DNA of 38,771 bases from Deltaproteobacteria bacterium (GTDB taxonomy: Bacteria > Myxococcota_A > UBA9160 > JAFDDA01). Position numbers and translations under genes: made by a program. Below the pieces are notes generated by a model, which had not been told where the DNA came from, ran no database searches, and saw nothing but the letters and a program-made list of their open reading frames with translations. Shown here piece after piece: positions 9,240-17,935 of this stretch. The stretch spans positions 1 to 38,771 of the forward strand of contig JAFDDA010000051.1 of NCBI GenBank assembly GCA_019311105.1, read 5' to 3'. Positions within the stretch are counted from its first letter, which is position 1, and each line of letters opens with the position of its first letter.

Positions 9240-9808
9240 CCGCGACCCGTCTGCTTCTCCTCGGCCCGCCCGGCGTCGGCAAGGGCACCCAGGCCCAGCG
9301 CCTGATCGACGAGCTGAGCATCCCGCAGATCTCGACGGGCGAGATGCTGCGCGCGGCGGTCGCCGCGGGCACGCCGATCGGCGAGGACACCAAGGGCTAC
9401 ATGAAGCGCGGCGAGCTCGTCCCGGACGAGGTCGTGATCGGCGTGGCTCGGGAGCGCCTGGGCCAGTCGGACGTCGCGGGTGGGTTCATCCTCGACGGTT
9501 TCCCGCGCACCGTGGCTCAGGCCGAGGCCCTCGACCGGATCCTCGGCGATCTGGGCGTGAAGCTCGAGCGCTGTGTTGCGTTGACGGCGGACGAAGACGA
9601 GCTCGTCCGACGGCTGTTGTTGCGAGCCGAGCAGCAGGGTCGGGCGGACGACAACGAAGAGACGATTCGAACGCGCATGCGTGTCTATCACGAGCAGACC
9701 GCACCGCTCGTTGCCTACTACCGCGAGCGAGGCGTCCTGGCCGAGGTCGATGGCGTCGGCGAGATCGACGAGATCGCAGCCCGCGTGCGCGGAGCGACCG
9801 AAGGCTGA
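9236..9808 (+). CDS. adk: Adenylate kinase
   Basis: Adenylate kinase converts ATP plus AMP to two ADP. The product is 190 residues with the P-loop GPPGVGKGT at residues 10-18, the AMP-site ISTGEMLRAAV and the segment GGFILDGFPRTVAQAEAL. After LLLRAEQQGRADD the frame goes straight to EETIRTRMRVYHEQTAPL. The enzyme is thus the short-LID form, without the four-cysteine zinc LID found in long bacterial forms. The start ATG overlaps the secY stop (ATGA). secY-adk-map is a classic order. Confidence 0.97.
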   Translation: MTATRLLLLGPPGVGKGTQAQRLIDELSIPQISTGEMLRAAVAAGTPIGEDTKGYMKRGELVPDEVVIGVARERLGQSDVAGGFILDGFPRTVAQAEALDRILGDLGVKLERCVALTADEDELVRRLLLRAEQQGRADDNEETIRTRMRVYHEQTAPLVAYYRERGVLAEVDGVGEIDEIAARVRGATEG

Positions 9809-10599
9809 TGATGAAGTACGAGAACCGCATAGGGATCAAGACCCGCGCCCAGCTCGAGAAGATGCGCGAAGCCGCGCGGCACGTGGGCGAGATCCTGCTC
9901 GAGATCCGCGAGGCCGCCAAGGCGGGCGTCACGACGGGCGAGCTGAACGAGCGCGCTTCACGCTCGATCGAGCGCCGTGGCGTGGGGTCTTCGTTTCTCG
10001 GTTACGGGCCTGCCGGCGCGTCGCCGTATCCGGCCGTGATGTGCATGTCCCTGAACGAAGAGATCGTCCACGGCATCCCGGGCCCGCGCGAACTCAAGGA
10101 TGGCGACATCCTGAGCCTCGACTTCGGTGTCCACGTGGACGGCTGGCACGGTGACTCGGCGGTGACCTTCCCGATCGGTGAGATCAGTGACGACACGCAG
10201 CGACTGCTCTCGACCACGCGCGACTCGCTCTACCGGGGCATCGAGCAGATGGTTCCGGGAAATCGACTGTCGGACATCGGGCACGCCGTGCAGGCCTGCG
10301 CCGAGGCGGAAGGGTTTTCGGTGGTGCGCCAGTTCGTGGGCCACGGCATCGGCCAGGCCCTTCACGAACCGCCGCAGATTCCGAACTACGGCCGCAAGGG
10401 CAAGGGCCCGCGGCTGCGCGAGGGCATGGTGTTCGCCATCGAGCCGATGGTCTGCGTCGGCACCCATGACGTGCGCATGCTCGACGACGATTGGACCGCC
10501 GTGACGGCCGATGGCCAGAACGCGGCGCATTTCGAACACACCATCCTGATCACGGACCATGGCCCGGAACTGCTGACGGCCGTTCCGGGATCGCACTGA
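9808..10599 (+). CDS. map: Type I methionine aminopeptidase
   Basis: Map removes the initiator methionine from new proteins. The product is 263 residues. The five metal ligands of the pita-bread fold can be placed: Asp in LSLDFGVHVDGWHGDS (two), His in FVGHGIGQALHEPPQIPNYG, Glu in FAIEPMV, and Glu in AHFEHTILIT. Two ATG codons occur in a row at 9808 and 9811; the first overlaps the adk TGA. infA, often located between map and rpmJ, is absent: only 36 bases separate the two genes. Confidence 0.97.
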   Translation: MMKYENRIGIKTRAQLEKMREAARHVGEILLEIREAAKAGVTTGELNERASRSIERRGVGSSFLGYGPAGASPYPAVMCMSLNEEIVHGIPGPRELKDGDILSLDFGVHVDGWHGDSAVTFPIGEISDDTQRLLSTTRDSLYRGIEQMVPGNRLSDIGHAVQACAEAEGFSVVRQFVGHGIGQALHEPPQIPNYGRKGKGPRLREGMVFAIEPMVCVGTHDVRMLDDDWTAVTADGQNAAHFEHTILITDHGPELLTAVPGSH

Positions 10600-10635
10600 T
10601 CGCATGCCTGGGATCGGGATGCTGGGAGAAGATTC

Positions 10636-10749
10636 ATGAAGGTCAGAGCCTCGGTGCGCAAGATGTGCGACAAATGCCGGATCATCCGCCGCAGAGGCGT
10701 GGTCCGGGTGATCTGCGATAACCCCAAGCACAAGCAGCGACAGGGCTAG
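10636..10749 (+). CDS. rpmJ: 50S ribosomal protein L36
   Basis: This 37-residue gene is easily missed for its size. It begins [19 protein letters not shown] and ends with [13 protein letters not shown]. Cysteines 11, 14 and 27 and histidine 32 form the zinc site of the C+ form of L36. GGGAGAA lies seven bases upstream of the ATG. The position just before rpsM is the usual one. Confidence 0.97.
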   Translation: MKVRASVRKMCDKCRIIRRRGVVRVICDNPKHKQRQG

Positions 10750-10758
10750 GAGGACGGG

Positions 10759-11142
10759 ATGGCACGCATTGCGGGGGTCGACCTGCCGCGTCAGAAGAAG
10801 ATTTTGATCGCATTGACCTACATTTTCGGGATCGGGCACACCTCGGCGGGCCAGATCTGCGAGAAGTCAGGGGTCGACGGCGACACGAAGACCGACGATC
10901 TCTCGGAAGGGGACGTCATCCATCTGCGCGAGGTGATCGAGCGCGACTACAAGGTGGAGGGCGACCTTCGCCGTGAGGTCAACCAACATATCAAGCAGTT
11001 GATGGACATCGGCTGCTACCGCGGCCTCCGCCACCGGCGTGGTTTGCCGGTTCGGGGTCAGCGGACTCACACCAACGCCCGGACCCGCAAGGGCCCGCGG
11101 AAGACTGTTGCCGGCAAGAAGAAGCCGGCCACGAAGAAGTAG
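10759..11142 (+). CDS. rpsM: 30S ribosomal protein S13
   Basis: S13 contacts the P-site tRNA and the 50S subunit. The 127-residue product starts [15 protein letters not shown] and has [30 protein letters not shown] and [19 protein letters not shown]. The last residues form a short Lys-rich tail. AGGAGG lies just upstream of the ATG at 10759. In enterobacteria the rpsM leader is the target of S4 repression; only nine bases separate it from rpmJ here, so any such site would have to lie inside rpmJ. Confidence 0.98.
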   Translation: MARIAGVDLPRQKKILIALTYIFGIGHTSAGQICEKSGVDGDTKTDDLSEGDVIHLREVIERDYKVEGDLRREVNQHIKQLMDIGCYRGLRHRRGLPVRGQRTHTNARTRKGPRKTVAGKKKPATKK

Positions 11143-11147
11143 GGCCC

Positions 11148-11531
11148 ATGGTGAAAAAGACCGGGAAAAAGAAGGTCAAGAAGAACGTCCAGAACGGGAT
11201 TGCGCACATCCAGTCCACGTTCAACAACACGGTCATCACGATCACGGACGTGGCCGGGAATGCGCTCTGTTGGGCGACGGCCGGGCAGCAAGGCTTCAAG
11301 GGCTCGCGAAAGTCGACGCCCTTCGCCGCCCAGGTGGCGGCCGAGCAGTGCGCCCGCAAGGCCATGGACCACGGGATTCGCACGCTTGGCGTGTACATCA
11401 AGGGCCCCGGCGCTGGCCGTGAGACGGCGCTGCGCGCTCTCCAGGGCGCGGGGATCCGCATCACCCTGATCCGGGACGTCACCCCGGTCCCCCACAACGG
11501 TTGCCGCCCGCCCAAGCGGCGCCGCGTCTAA
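11148..11531 (+). CDS. rpsK: 30S ribosomal protein S11
   Basis: S11 lies on the platform of the 30S subunit. The product is 127 residues. Diagnostic segments are [35 protein letters not shown], and the C-terminal [19 protein letters not shown]. The N-terminal tail is unusually rich in lysine ([12 protein letters not shown]). It follows rpsM by five bases. Confidence 0.98.
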   Translation: MVKKTGKKKVKKNVQNGIAHIQSTFNNTVITITDVAGNALCWATAGQQGFKGSRKSTPFAAQVAAEQCARKAMDHGIRTLGVYIKGPGAGRETALRALQGAGIRITLIRDVTPVPHNGCRPPKRRRV

Positions 11532-11550
11532 AGGGACGGGAAGGAATAAC

Positions 11551-12177
11551 ATGGCTCGATACGTTGGTTCCGTCTGCCGGCTCTGCCGTCGAGAAGGCAC
11601 GAAACTCTTCCTGAAGGGCGACCGCTGCTTCAGCGAGAAGTGCGGCGTCGATCGGCGCAACTATCCCCCCGGCCAGCATGGTCAGGGGCGCCCGCGCTTC
11701 TCCGACTACGGCGTGCAGCTGCGGGAGAAGCAGAAGGTGAAGCGGATGTATGGCCTGCTGGAGCACCAGTTCCGGCGGACCATGAAGGAGGCCACCCGCA
11801 TGAAGGGGCTGGCCGGCGAGAATCTGCTTTCGCTGCTCGAGCGACGCCTCGACAACGTGGTGTTCCGGCTCGGCTTCGCGACCTCGCGTGCCGAGGCACG
11901 GCAGCTCGTGAAGCACGGCCACTTCACCGTGAACGGCCGCAAGGCGTCCATCCCTTCGATGCGCGTGAAGCCGGGGATGACCGTCGCCGTGGGCGAGAAG
12001 TCGCAGCAGGTCAGCCGAATCGCCGGGGCTCTCGAGACCCTCGAGGACCGCAGTCTGCCGAACTGGCTGGAGGTGGACAAAGCCACCTTCGCCGGGACGG
12101 TGAAGGCCGTGCCGACCCGCGAAGACATCACGATGCCGATCGAGGAACAGCTCATCGTCGAGCTCTACTCGCGTTAA
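11551..12177 (+). CDS. rpsD: 30S ribosomal protein S4
   Basis: S4 starts 30S assembly and, in enterobacteria, represses the alpha operon. The product is 208 residues. The zinc-site cysteines ([10 protein letters not shown] at residues 9-12, then C26 and C31) mark the C+ form. The S4 RNA-binding domain is seen at about residues 98-160 ([20 protein letters not shown], then [12 protein letters not shown]). It is followed by a 57-base gap before rpoA, the largest gap inside the supercluster. Confidence 0.98.
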   Translation: MARYVGSVCRLCRREGTKLFLKGDRCFSEKCGVDRRNYPPGQHGQGRPRFSDYGVQLREKQKVKRMYGLLEHQFRRTMKEATRMKGLAGENLLSLLERRLDNVVFRLGFATSRAEARQLVKHGHFTVNGRKASIPSMRVKPGMTVAVGEKSQQVSRIAGALETLEDRSLPNWLEVDKATFAGTVKAVPTREDITMPIEEQLIVELYSR

Positions 12178-12234
12178 GACCGTATTTCGGATTCTGAGAA
12201 GAGTCCAACCTTTCGACTCCGGGGGACCCCTGGC

Positions 12235-13269
12235 ATGGAAAATGTGAACCAGGAACTGATGGCGACGAACTGGCGCGCGCTGATCCGCCCGCGCCGGCTC
12301 GAGATTGAAGAGCCGACACTGACCGAGATCTACGGCCGCTTCGCGTGCGAGCCGCTCGAGCGCGGCTTCGGGATTACGCTCGGGAACGCGCTGCGCCGCG
12401 TCCTGCTCTCCGCCCTCCAGGGTGCGGCGATCACGACGGTGCGCATCGAAGGCGTGCTCCACGAGTTCTCGACGATCCCGGGCGTCCACGAGGATGTCGC
12501 GGACCTGATCCTGAACCTCAAGGAGGTGCGGCTCCGCCTGCACTCCCTCGAGTCGAAGATCCTCCGCATCCACAAGAAGGGCCCGTGCGTGATCCTCGCC
12601 GGCGACCTTGCTCAGGACGACGCGAGCGTCGAGGTGCTGAACCCCGAGCAGCCGATTGCCACCCTCGCGAGCGACTCCGAGGTCGAACTCGAAGTCACCG
12701 TTGCGAATGGCAAGGGCTACGTGCTGGCCGAGAAGAACAAGCCCGAGGAGATGCCGGTCGGGACCATCCCGATCGATTCGATCTTCTCGCCGGTCCACCG
12801 CGTGAACTACACGGTGACCCCGGCACGCGTCGGGCGCGAGACGGACTTCGATCGGCTGAACCTCGAGGTCTGGACCGACGGGACGGTGGCTCCGGCCGAT
12901 GCCGTTGCCTACGCGGCCAAGATCCTGAAGGACCAGCTCACGATCTTCATCAACTTCGAAGAGCCGGACGAGATTCCGGTCGCGACGGCGGATGAGCCCG
13001 AGCCGCTCAACCCGAACCTGTTCCGCTCGGTCGACGAGCTCGAACTCTCGGTGCGCTCGGCCAACTGCCTCCAGAACGCCAACATCCGCTACATCGGTGA
13101 GCTGGTGCAGAAGACGGAATCCGAGATGCTGAAGACCAAGAACTTCGGCCGGAAGTCCCTGAACGAGATCAAGGAAGTGCTGACCTCCATGGAACTGGAG
13201 CTCGGCATGAAGCTCGACGCCTTCCCCCAGCGGAAGGAAATCGAGAAGCTGCGGGAGCGCGAGGTCTAG
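12235..13269 (+). CDS. rpoA: RNA polymerase subunit alpha
   Basis: Alpha nucleates RNA polymerase assembly and contacts UP elements and activators. The product is 344 residues. The N-terminal domain has [20 protein letters not shown] and [16 protein letters not shown]. After an acidic linker (about 245-265) comes the C-terminal domain with [18 protein letters not shown] and [15 protein letters not shown], holding the expected DNA-contacting residues. The ATG at 12235 has GGGGGA eight bases upstream. Confidence 0.98.
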   Translation: MENVNQELMATNWRALIRPRRLEIEEPTLTEIYGRFACEPLERGFGITLGNALRRVLLSALQGAAITTVRIEGVLHEFSTIPGVHEDVADLILNLKEVRLRLHSLESKILRIHKKGPCVILAGDLAQDDASVEVLNPEQPIATLASDSEVELEVTVANGKGYVLAEKNKPEEMPVGTIPIDSIFSPVHRVNYTVTPARVGRETDFDRLNLEVWTDGTVAPADAVAYAAKILKDQLTIFINFEEPDEIPVATADEPEPLNPNLFRSVDELELSVRSANCLQNANIRYIGELVQKTESEMLKTKNFGRKSLNEIKEVLTSMELELGMKLDAFPQRKEIEKLREREV

Positions 13270-13273
13270 ACCG

Positions 13274-13717
13274 ATGCGACATGCGAAGCGAGGGGGCAAG
13301 CTCAGCCGGACGAGCGCCCACCGAACGGCAATGCTCCGGAACATGGTGACGTCACTGCTCGACCACGAACGGATCGAGACGACGGACGCCAAGGCCAAGG
13401 AGCTGCGGCGCATTGCGGACCGCATGATCACGCTGGGCAAGCGGGGTGATCTGCATGCTCGCCGCCAGGCCTTGTCGGTGATCCGGAGTCGCGAGACGAC
13501 GGCGAAGCTCTTCGATGTCCTGGCCGAGCGCTTTCGCGAGCGGCCGGGCGGATACACGCGAGTGTTGAAGACGCGCCGGCGCCCGGGCGACGCGGCCCCG
13601 ATGTCGATCGTGGAGCTGGTGGAGGCCATGGAGCCCCCGGCCCCCGCGAAAAAGGGGTCGAAGAAGAAGGCCACCAAGAAGAAGGCCAGCAAGAAGGCCG
13701 CCGACTCCTCCGAGTAG
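13274..13717 (+). CDS. rplQ: 50S ribosomal protein L17
   Basis: L17 is a 50S tunnel-exit protein. The 147-residue product has the family start [20 protein letters not shown], then [15 protein letters not shown] and [19 protein letters not shown]. The last 30 residues are an added tail of [16 protein letters not shown] type followed by an acidic end, encoded by a run of AAG-rich repeats. It closes the alpha operon. The tail is probably an extra rRNA-contacting extension; similar tails are common in GC-rich bacteria. Confidence 0.97.
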   Translation: MRHAKRGGKLSRTSAHRTAMLRNMVTSLLDHERIETTDAKAKELRRIADRMITLGKRGDLHARRQALSVIRSRETTAKLFDVLAERFRERPGGYTRVLKTRRRPGDAAPMSIVELVEAMEPPAPAKKGSKKKATKKKASKKAADSSE

Positions 13718-13726
13718 GCGCGCAGC

Positions 13727-14260
13727 GTGGGCCCGGACCGCATTCGCCGCGCACTCGTCGGAGCTGGGGTCGCCGCCCTGGTCGCGTTGTTGTGGCTGGG
13801 CGGGAGCGGCGTCGACCCGATCGAGCGGGGGAGCGTCGCACCGGCGTTCTCGCTCGAGCGGCTCGATGGGCCTCCGGTCTCGTTGGCTGGCCTCGAGGGC
13901 CAGGTCGTCCTGATCAACTTCTGGGCCACGTGGTGCGAGCCTTGCAAACTCGAGATGCCCGCCATGGATCGCCTCTATCAGGTGCACCGCGATGCAGGCT
14001 TCGAGTTGCTGGCGATCTCGGTGGGCGAGGAGGCAGAACTCGTTCGGACGTTCCGCGACGAGCTGGGCTTCTCGTTCCCCGTGCTACTCGACCCGGAGAG
14101 GGAGGTCTCGGCTGCCTACCAGACCTACCGCTTCCCGGAGAGCTATCTGGTCGATCGCGAAGGGGTCGTGGTCGAGCGCTACGTCGGGCCCCGGGAGTGG
14201 GACCACGAAGCCTATCGGGAGCGGATCGGTCGCCTCCTGGAAGGCGAAGACATTCGTTAA
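13727..14260 (+). CDS. Membrane-anchored thioredoxin-like (TlpA/ResA family) protein
   Basis: The product is 177 residues. It starts at a GTG at 13727, ten bases after rplQ, and has an N-terminal membrane anchor (about residues 9-26) followed by a periplasmic thioredoxin fold. The active site WATWCEPC (CxxC) and the pattern APAFSLERLDG, INFWATWC, VLLDPEREVSAAY and PESYLVDREG are those of the TlpA/ResA/AhpC-TSA group. Such proteins reduce disulfides outside the membrane, often for cytochrome c maturation. No ccm or cyt genes are nearby, so the substrate is unknown. It may be cotranscribed with the ribosomal genes. Confidence 0.88.
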   Translation: MGPDRIRRALVGAGVAALVALLWLGGSGVDPIERGSVAPAFSLERLDGPPVSLAGLEGQVVLINFWATWCEPCKLEMPAMDRLYQVHRDAGFELLAISVGEEAELVRTFRDELGFSFPVLLDPEREVSAAYQTYRFPESYLVDREGVVVERYVGPREWDHEAYRERIGRLLEGEDIR

Positions 14261-14274
14261 ACTCGGGAGTCTTG

Positions 14275-14311
14275 CGGGGGGCAACCCCCGAGGCCTGAGG
14301 GGCATGGCCCC
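14275..14311 (+). other. Two adjacent GC hairpins in a 69-base gap
   Basis: Between the thioredoxin-like gene and the FtsB-like gene lie two hairpins in tandem. The first has a six-pair stem CGGGGG/CCCCCG (14275-14280 and 14285-14290) closed by a GCAA tetraloop of the stable GNRA class. The second has a five-pair stem GGGGC/GCCCC (14299-14303 and 14307-14311) with a three-base loop. Neither is followed by a T run, so a classical terminator is unlikely. They could be an RNA-stability element or a REP-like unit. Confidence 0.5.
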
Positions 14312-14329
14312 GCGGGCGCCACACGGGGG

Positions 14330-14632
14330 GTGGTGGTGAGGCGCTTCTGGCTGGCTCCGGTGATGCTCGCCGGGGCCGTTCTGTATGCAGGGTTCGATTC
14401 GGAGTCAGGGCTCCGGGCCTGGGCGAACATCCGAAGTGAACTCGGGGCTTCGCGTGAGCGGGCCGATGCGACCCAGGCGGAGATCGACCGGCTCGCTTTG
14501 GCGTCCCGGCGGCTCCACGGCGACCCGTTCGCCATGGAGGCGGCCATCCGCGTGGACCTGGAGCTGTCGAGGCCGGGGGAGACGATCGTCCGCTTCCTCG
14601 ATCACGACGGCTCAAGTGCTGGAAATCCTTGA
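14330..14632 (+). CDS. FtsB/DivIC-like septum formation protein
   Basis: The product is about 100 residues. A membrane segment at about residues 6-21 is followed by a helical, coiled-coil-like stretch (ERADATQAEIDRLALASRRL). It ends with the family pattern FAMEAAIRVDLELSRPGETI, which matches the ExxAR-LGL-PGExV ending of FtsB/DivIC. In this family the protein joins FtsL and FtsQ in the divisome. Three GTG codons stand in a row (14330, 14333, 14336), so the exact start is open by two residues. The gene before argS is not its usual place (often after eno), so the name is by domain only. Confidence 0.75.
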   Translation: MVVRRFWLAPVMLAGAVLYAGFDSESGLRAWANIRSELGASRERADATQAEIDRLALASRRLHGDPFAMEAAIRVDLELSRPGETIVRFLDHDGSSAGNP

Positions 14633-14665
14633 CCAAAGCTGGGCCGCGGACGATTCTCGGAAGAC

Positions 14666-16360
14666 ATGAAGGAAGACCTGCTCGAGCAATTGCGCGCCGC
14701 GGTCCACCGCCTCGTCGAGGGGAGTGGGGAAGGGGACCCGCCCGCCTTCGCCCTCGATGTGCCGCGCAGTGCCGACCACGGTGACTTCGCCTGCAACGCG
14801 GCGATGGTGCTCACCAAGCGGCTCCGCCGTCCGCCCCGCGAGATCGCACAACAGCTGATCGACACCCTCGGCGACGCCGGCGGCTTGGTGGAGCGCGCCG
14901 AGATCGCGGGCCCCGGCTTCGTGAACCTCTGGCTTTCGAAGTCGCGCTGGCAGGGCGTCCTCGACGAGATCCTCACCGCGGGCGAGGCCTATGGCCGGAG
15001 CGACGCCGGCGCGCGCCGGTCAGTGCAGGTGGAGTTCGTGTCCGCGAACCCGACGGGCCCGCTGACCCTGGGCCACGGGCGTCAGGCCGTTCTCGGCGAC
15101 TCCATCGCCCGGCTCCTCGACCATCAGGGCTTCGCCGTCACCCGCGAGTACTACTTCAACAACGGCGGGCGACAGATGCGCGTGCTCGGCGAGTCCGTCC
15201 AGGCGCGCTACCTCGAGCAACTCGGGCGCGCGGCGCCGCCGCCCGCCGAAGCGCTGGCCGACGCGGAAGCGTCGTGGCCCGAAGAGGTGGACGGCCTGCC
15301 CGTGCGCTTCCCGCGCGACGGCTACCAGGGTGGCTACATCAGCGAGATCGCCGAGGGCATCCGCGCGGAGCATGGAGACGGCTGGGCCGACGATGCCGAC
15401 GGGTCGCGCTTCGGGAAGGTCGCGGAAGAGACGATCTTCGCCGAGATTCGCGTCACCCTCGATGCGCTCCAGGTGACCTTCGACGAGTACTACAACGAGA
15501 AGTCCCTATACGAGGGCGGCAAGCTCGAAGCTGTAGTGGCGGACCTGCGGGAGCGCGACCTCGTCTACGAGGCGGACGGCGCCACCTGGCTGCGCTCGAC
15601 CGCCTTCGGCCTCGACCGCGACCGGGTCCTCATCCGCAGCAACGGCGAGCCCACCTATCTGCTGCCCGATCTCGCCTACCACCGGGAGAAGTTCCGGCGC
15701 GGCTTCGAGCAGTTCCCGTACGTGAAGCACGCCGCCGGCGCGCTCGGCTGCCCGGAGGATGCCATCGAGCTGGTCATGAACCAGTTCGTGACCCTGACCA
15801 GCAACGGCGAGCAGGTGAAGCAATCGACGCGCCGGGCGACCTACGTCACCGTCGACGACCTGATGGCCGACGTGGGCCGCGACGTCTTCCGTTTCTTCAT
15901 GGTCCAGCGCAAGGCGGAAGGCCATCTCGACTTCGACCTCGACCTGGCGAAGGATGTCGACTGGAAGAAGAACCCCGCCTACTACGTGCAGTACGCCCAC
16001 GCGCGAACTCACGGCATCGAGCGCAAGGCGGCGGAGAACGGTGTGGCGATGCCGGCGCCGGGTGGCGTCGATGCGTCGCCGCTGCAGCTTCCCGAGGAGA
16101 TCGAGTTGCTCCAGAAGCTCTCGCAGTTCCCGGGGGTCGTGGCGCGCGCGGCCGAGACTCGCGAACCCCACCACGTGGCCTACTACCTGCGGGATGTCGC
16201 CGGCCAGTGGAACCCGTACATCCAGGACGGAACCCGCCATCGCGTGCTCTCCGACGACCCGGCGTTGTCGAATGCCCGGCTCGGTCTGGCGCTCGCCGTC
16301 CGCATCGTGCTGGCGGCGGGGCTCGACCTTCTCGGGCTCTCGGCCCCGGAGCGCATGTAG
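14666..16360 (+). CDS. argS: Arginyl-tRNA synthetase
   Basis: This class I synthetase charges tRNA-Arg. The product is 564 residues, the usual size. The N-terminal additional domain (residues 1 to about 115) is followed by the catalytic segment FVSANPTGPLTLGHGRQAVL, where LGHG takes the place of the HIGH motif, as HVGH does in most ArgS. The segment EQVKQSTRRATYVTV stands where other synthetases have KMSKS; ArgS generally lacks the canonical lysine there. The C-terminal anticodon domain ends in VLAAGLDLLGLSAPERM, typical of the family. The next gene starts on its stop codon (TAGTG). Confidence 0.97.
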   Translation: MKEDLLEQLRAAVHRLVEGSGEGDPPAFALDVPRSADHGDFACNAAMVLTKRLRRPPREIAQQLIDTLGDAGGLVERAEIAGPGFVNLWLSKSRWQGVLDEILTAGEAYGRSDAGARRSVQVEFVSANPTGPLTLGHGRQAVLGDSIARLLDHQGFAVTREYYFNNGGRQMRVLGESVQARYLEQLGRAAPPPAEALADAEASWPEEVDGLPVRFPRDGYQGGYISEIAEGIRAEHGDGWADDADGSRFGKVAEETIFAEIRVTLDALQVTFDEYYNEKSLYEGGKLEAVVADLRERDLVYEADGATWLRSTAFGLDRDRVLIRSNGEPTYLLPDLAYHREKFRRGFEQFPYVKHAAGALGCPEDAIELVMNQFVTLTSNGEQVKQSTRRATYVTVDDLMADVGRDVFRFFMVQRKAEGHLDFDLDLAKDVDWKKNPAYYVQYAHARTHGIERKAAENGVAMPAPGGVDASPLQLPEEIELLQKLSQFPGVVARAAETREPHHVAYYLRDVAGQWNPYIQDGTRHRVLSDDPALSNARLGLALAVRIVLAAGLDLLGLSAPERM

Positions 16361-16935
16361 TGGCGGCGAGGAAGACGACCCGCAGCCGAACCCAGCGAAC
16401 GAAGCGCGGACGCGCCGGCCTGGGCTGGACGCTCGTCTCCACGGCTCTGCTCGCGACGGTGGGCTTTGCAGCCGGGCTGTTCGTCGGAGCGGTCTGGGAG
16501 ACGCCGGATCAGGTGCTGCCGCTGCTGCGCCGGGACGGCGAGACGCTCGCCTTCGCGCCGCTCGGTTCGCCTGGCGGAGACACCGCTGCGCCGGCCAACG
16601 AACAGGACGCCGGTGTCCCGGCCCGGCCCGAGATCGCTCCGACCACGGCCGGCCGTGCCGAGCCGCCCGCCGTGGGCGCGGCGCCGCCGGATGCGGGGCC
16701 GTTCTCCATCCAGGTGGGTTCCTTCACGGAGCCCGTCCCGGCGTGGAAGCTGGCCGAGGAGCTCGGCGAGAAGCGCTACGAGGTCTACGTCGACGAGGGC
16801 GACGCGGCGGGCAAGCCGCGTTGGCGCGTCCGCATCGGGCCCGTCGAGACGCGGCGGGCCGCCCGCGGGCTCGCCGATCGCCTGAAGTCCGAAGAGGGAT
16901 TGCCCACATGGATCCTGGCCGGTGGGAACGGATGA
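16360..16935 (+). CDS. SPOR-domain membrane protein
   Basis: The product is 191 residues. A basic cytoplasmic start (residues 1-18, rich in Arg/Lys/Thr) is followed by one membrane span (about 22-45), an Ala/Pro-rich periplasmic linker, and a C-terminal SPOR domain ([20 protein letters not shown] through [20 protein letters not shown]). SPOR domains bind glycan strands stripped of stem peptides at the septum. The GTG start at 16360 overlaps the argS TAG. An argS-SPOR pair is frequent in deltaproteobacterial-type genomes as I recall. Together with the FtsB-like gene it gives this stretch a cell-division flavour. Confidence 0.9.
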   Translation: MAARKTTRSRTQRTKRGRAGLGWTLVSTALLATVGFAAGLFVGAVWETPDQVLPLLRRDGETLAFAPLGSPGGDTAAPANEQDAGVPARPEIAPTTAGRAEPPAVGAAPPDAGPFSIQVGSFTEPVPAWKLAEELGEKRYEVYVDEGDAAGKPRWRVRIGPVETRRAARGLADRLKSEEGLPTWILAGGNG

Positions 16936-16969
16936 CACGCGTGGCAAGCCGATGCAAGGGGACTCGAGT

Positions 16970-17935
16970 ATGAAGCTGGAACGTGTATTGGTGACCGGCG
17001 GCGCGGGCTTCATCGGCTCGCACCTCTGTGAGCGATTGCTTGCGGAAGGCTGCGAGGTGATCGTCTTCGACAACCTGCTGACCGGCCGGATGGCGAACAT
17101 CGCCCACCTGCTGGCGGACTCGCGCTTCTCCTTCGAACACTACGACGTGACGAATCATCTCTACGTCGAGGGCGAGCTCGACGCGATCCTCCACTTCGCG
17201 TCGCCGGCGAGCCCGGCCGATTTCGAGCGGCTACCGATCCAGATCATGAAGGTCGGCTCGATCGGAACGCACAAGGCGCTGGGTCTCGCACACGCCAAGA
17301 AGGCGCGCTTCCTGCTCGCCAGCACGTCGGAGAGCTATGGCGACCCGCTGGTGAATCCGCAGCCCGAAACGTACTGGGGCAACGTCAATCCGGTCGGGAT
17401 CCGCGGTGTGTACGACGAGGCCAAGCGCTTCGCCGAGGCCATGGCCATGGCCTACAACCGGCATCATGGCGTCGAGGTCCGGATCGCGCGCATCTTCAAC
17501 ACCTTCGGGCCGCGCATGCAGACCGACGACGGCCGTGCGATCCCGAACTTCCTGAGCCAGGCCCTGCGCGGCGAAGACTTGACCCTCTTTGGGGACGGCT
17601 CCCAGACGCGCTCGTTCATCTACGTGGAGGACCAGGTCGAGGGGCAGCTGCGGTTGCTGAAGTCGGACTACGTGGGCCCCGTGAACATCGGCAACCCCGA
17701 AGAGATGACCCTGCGCGAGATGGCCGAGCGCATCATCGAGATCAGCGGGAGCAAGAGCCAGATCGTCCACCGCCCGTTGCCGCCCGACGACCCGAAGGTG
17801 CGTCGCCCCGACATCACGCTCGCAAAGCGCATCCTCGATGACTGGGGCCCGCGCGTGTCCGTCGACGAGGGCCTGCAAAGGACCCACGACTACTTCCGCA
17901 AAGAGCTCGGCGTGCCCCCGGGAGGCGCTGGTTGA
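16970..17935 (+). CDS. UDP-glucuronate decarboxylase (UDP-xylose synthase) / NAD-dependent sugar epimerase
   Basis: The 321-residue product is an extended short-chain dehydrogenase. It has the NAD-binding [11 protein letters not shown] at about residues 10-20, an active-site Ser/Tyr/Lys set ([12 protein letters not shown], then VYDEAKR, where Tyr-x-x-x-Lys is seen), and the family stretch [19 protein letters not shown]. The segment [17 protein letters not shown] and the [12 protein letters not shown] motif fit the UXS group, which makes UDP-xylose from UDP-glucuronate. I chose the ATG at 16970, with AAGGGGA upstream, over one at 16952. Its place between a SPOR gene and lepA is unusual. A related epimerase or dehydratase activity cannot be excluded. 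Confidence 0.88.
   Translation: MKLERVLVTGGAGFIGSHLCERLLAEGCEVIVFDNLLTGRMANIAHLLADSRFSFEHYDVTNHLYVEGELDAILHFASPASPADFERLPIQIMKVGSIGTHKALGLAHAKKARFLLASTSESYGDPLVNPQPETYWGNVNPVGIRGVYDEAKRFAEAMAMAYNRHHGVEVRIARIFNTFGPRMQTDDGRAIPNFLSQALRGEDLTLFGDGSQTRSFIYVEDQVEGQLRLLKSDYVGPVNIGNPEEMTLREMAERIIEISGSKSQIVHRPLPPDDPKVRRPDITLAKRILDDWGPRVSVDEGLQRTHDYFRKELGVPPGGAG

Noticed and set aside
12201-12219. Short hairpin GAGTC/GACTC in the rpsD-rpoA gap as a terminator or S4 target
   Set aside because: Five pairs with a nine-base loop and no T run; not enough to call a site.
13620-13717. Lys-rich tail of L17 as a sign of a fusion or frameshift
   Set aside because: Reading frame and codon use are continuous; such basic tails are common in GC-rich bacteria.
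11479-13965. Very long minus-strand open frame (828 codons) opposite rpsD, rpoA and rplQ
   Set aside because: High G+C removes stop codons from the antisense frame; it has no recognisable family and the plus-strand genes are certain.
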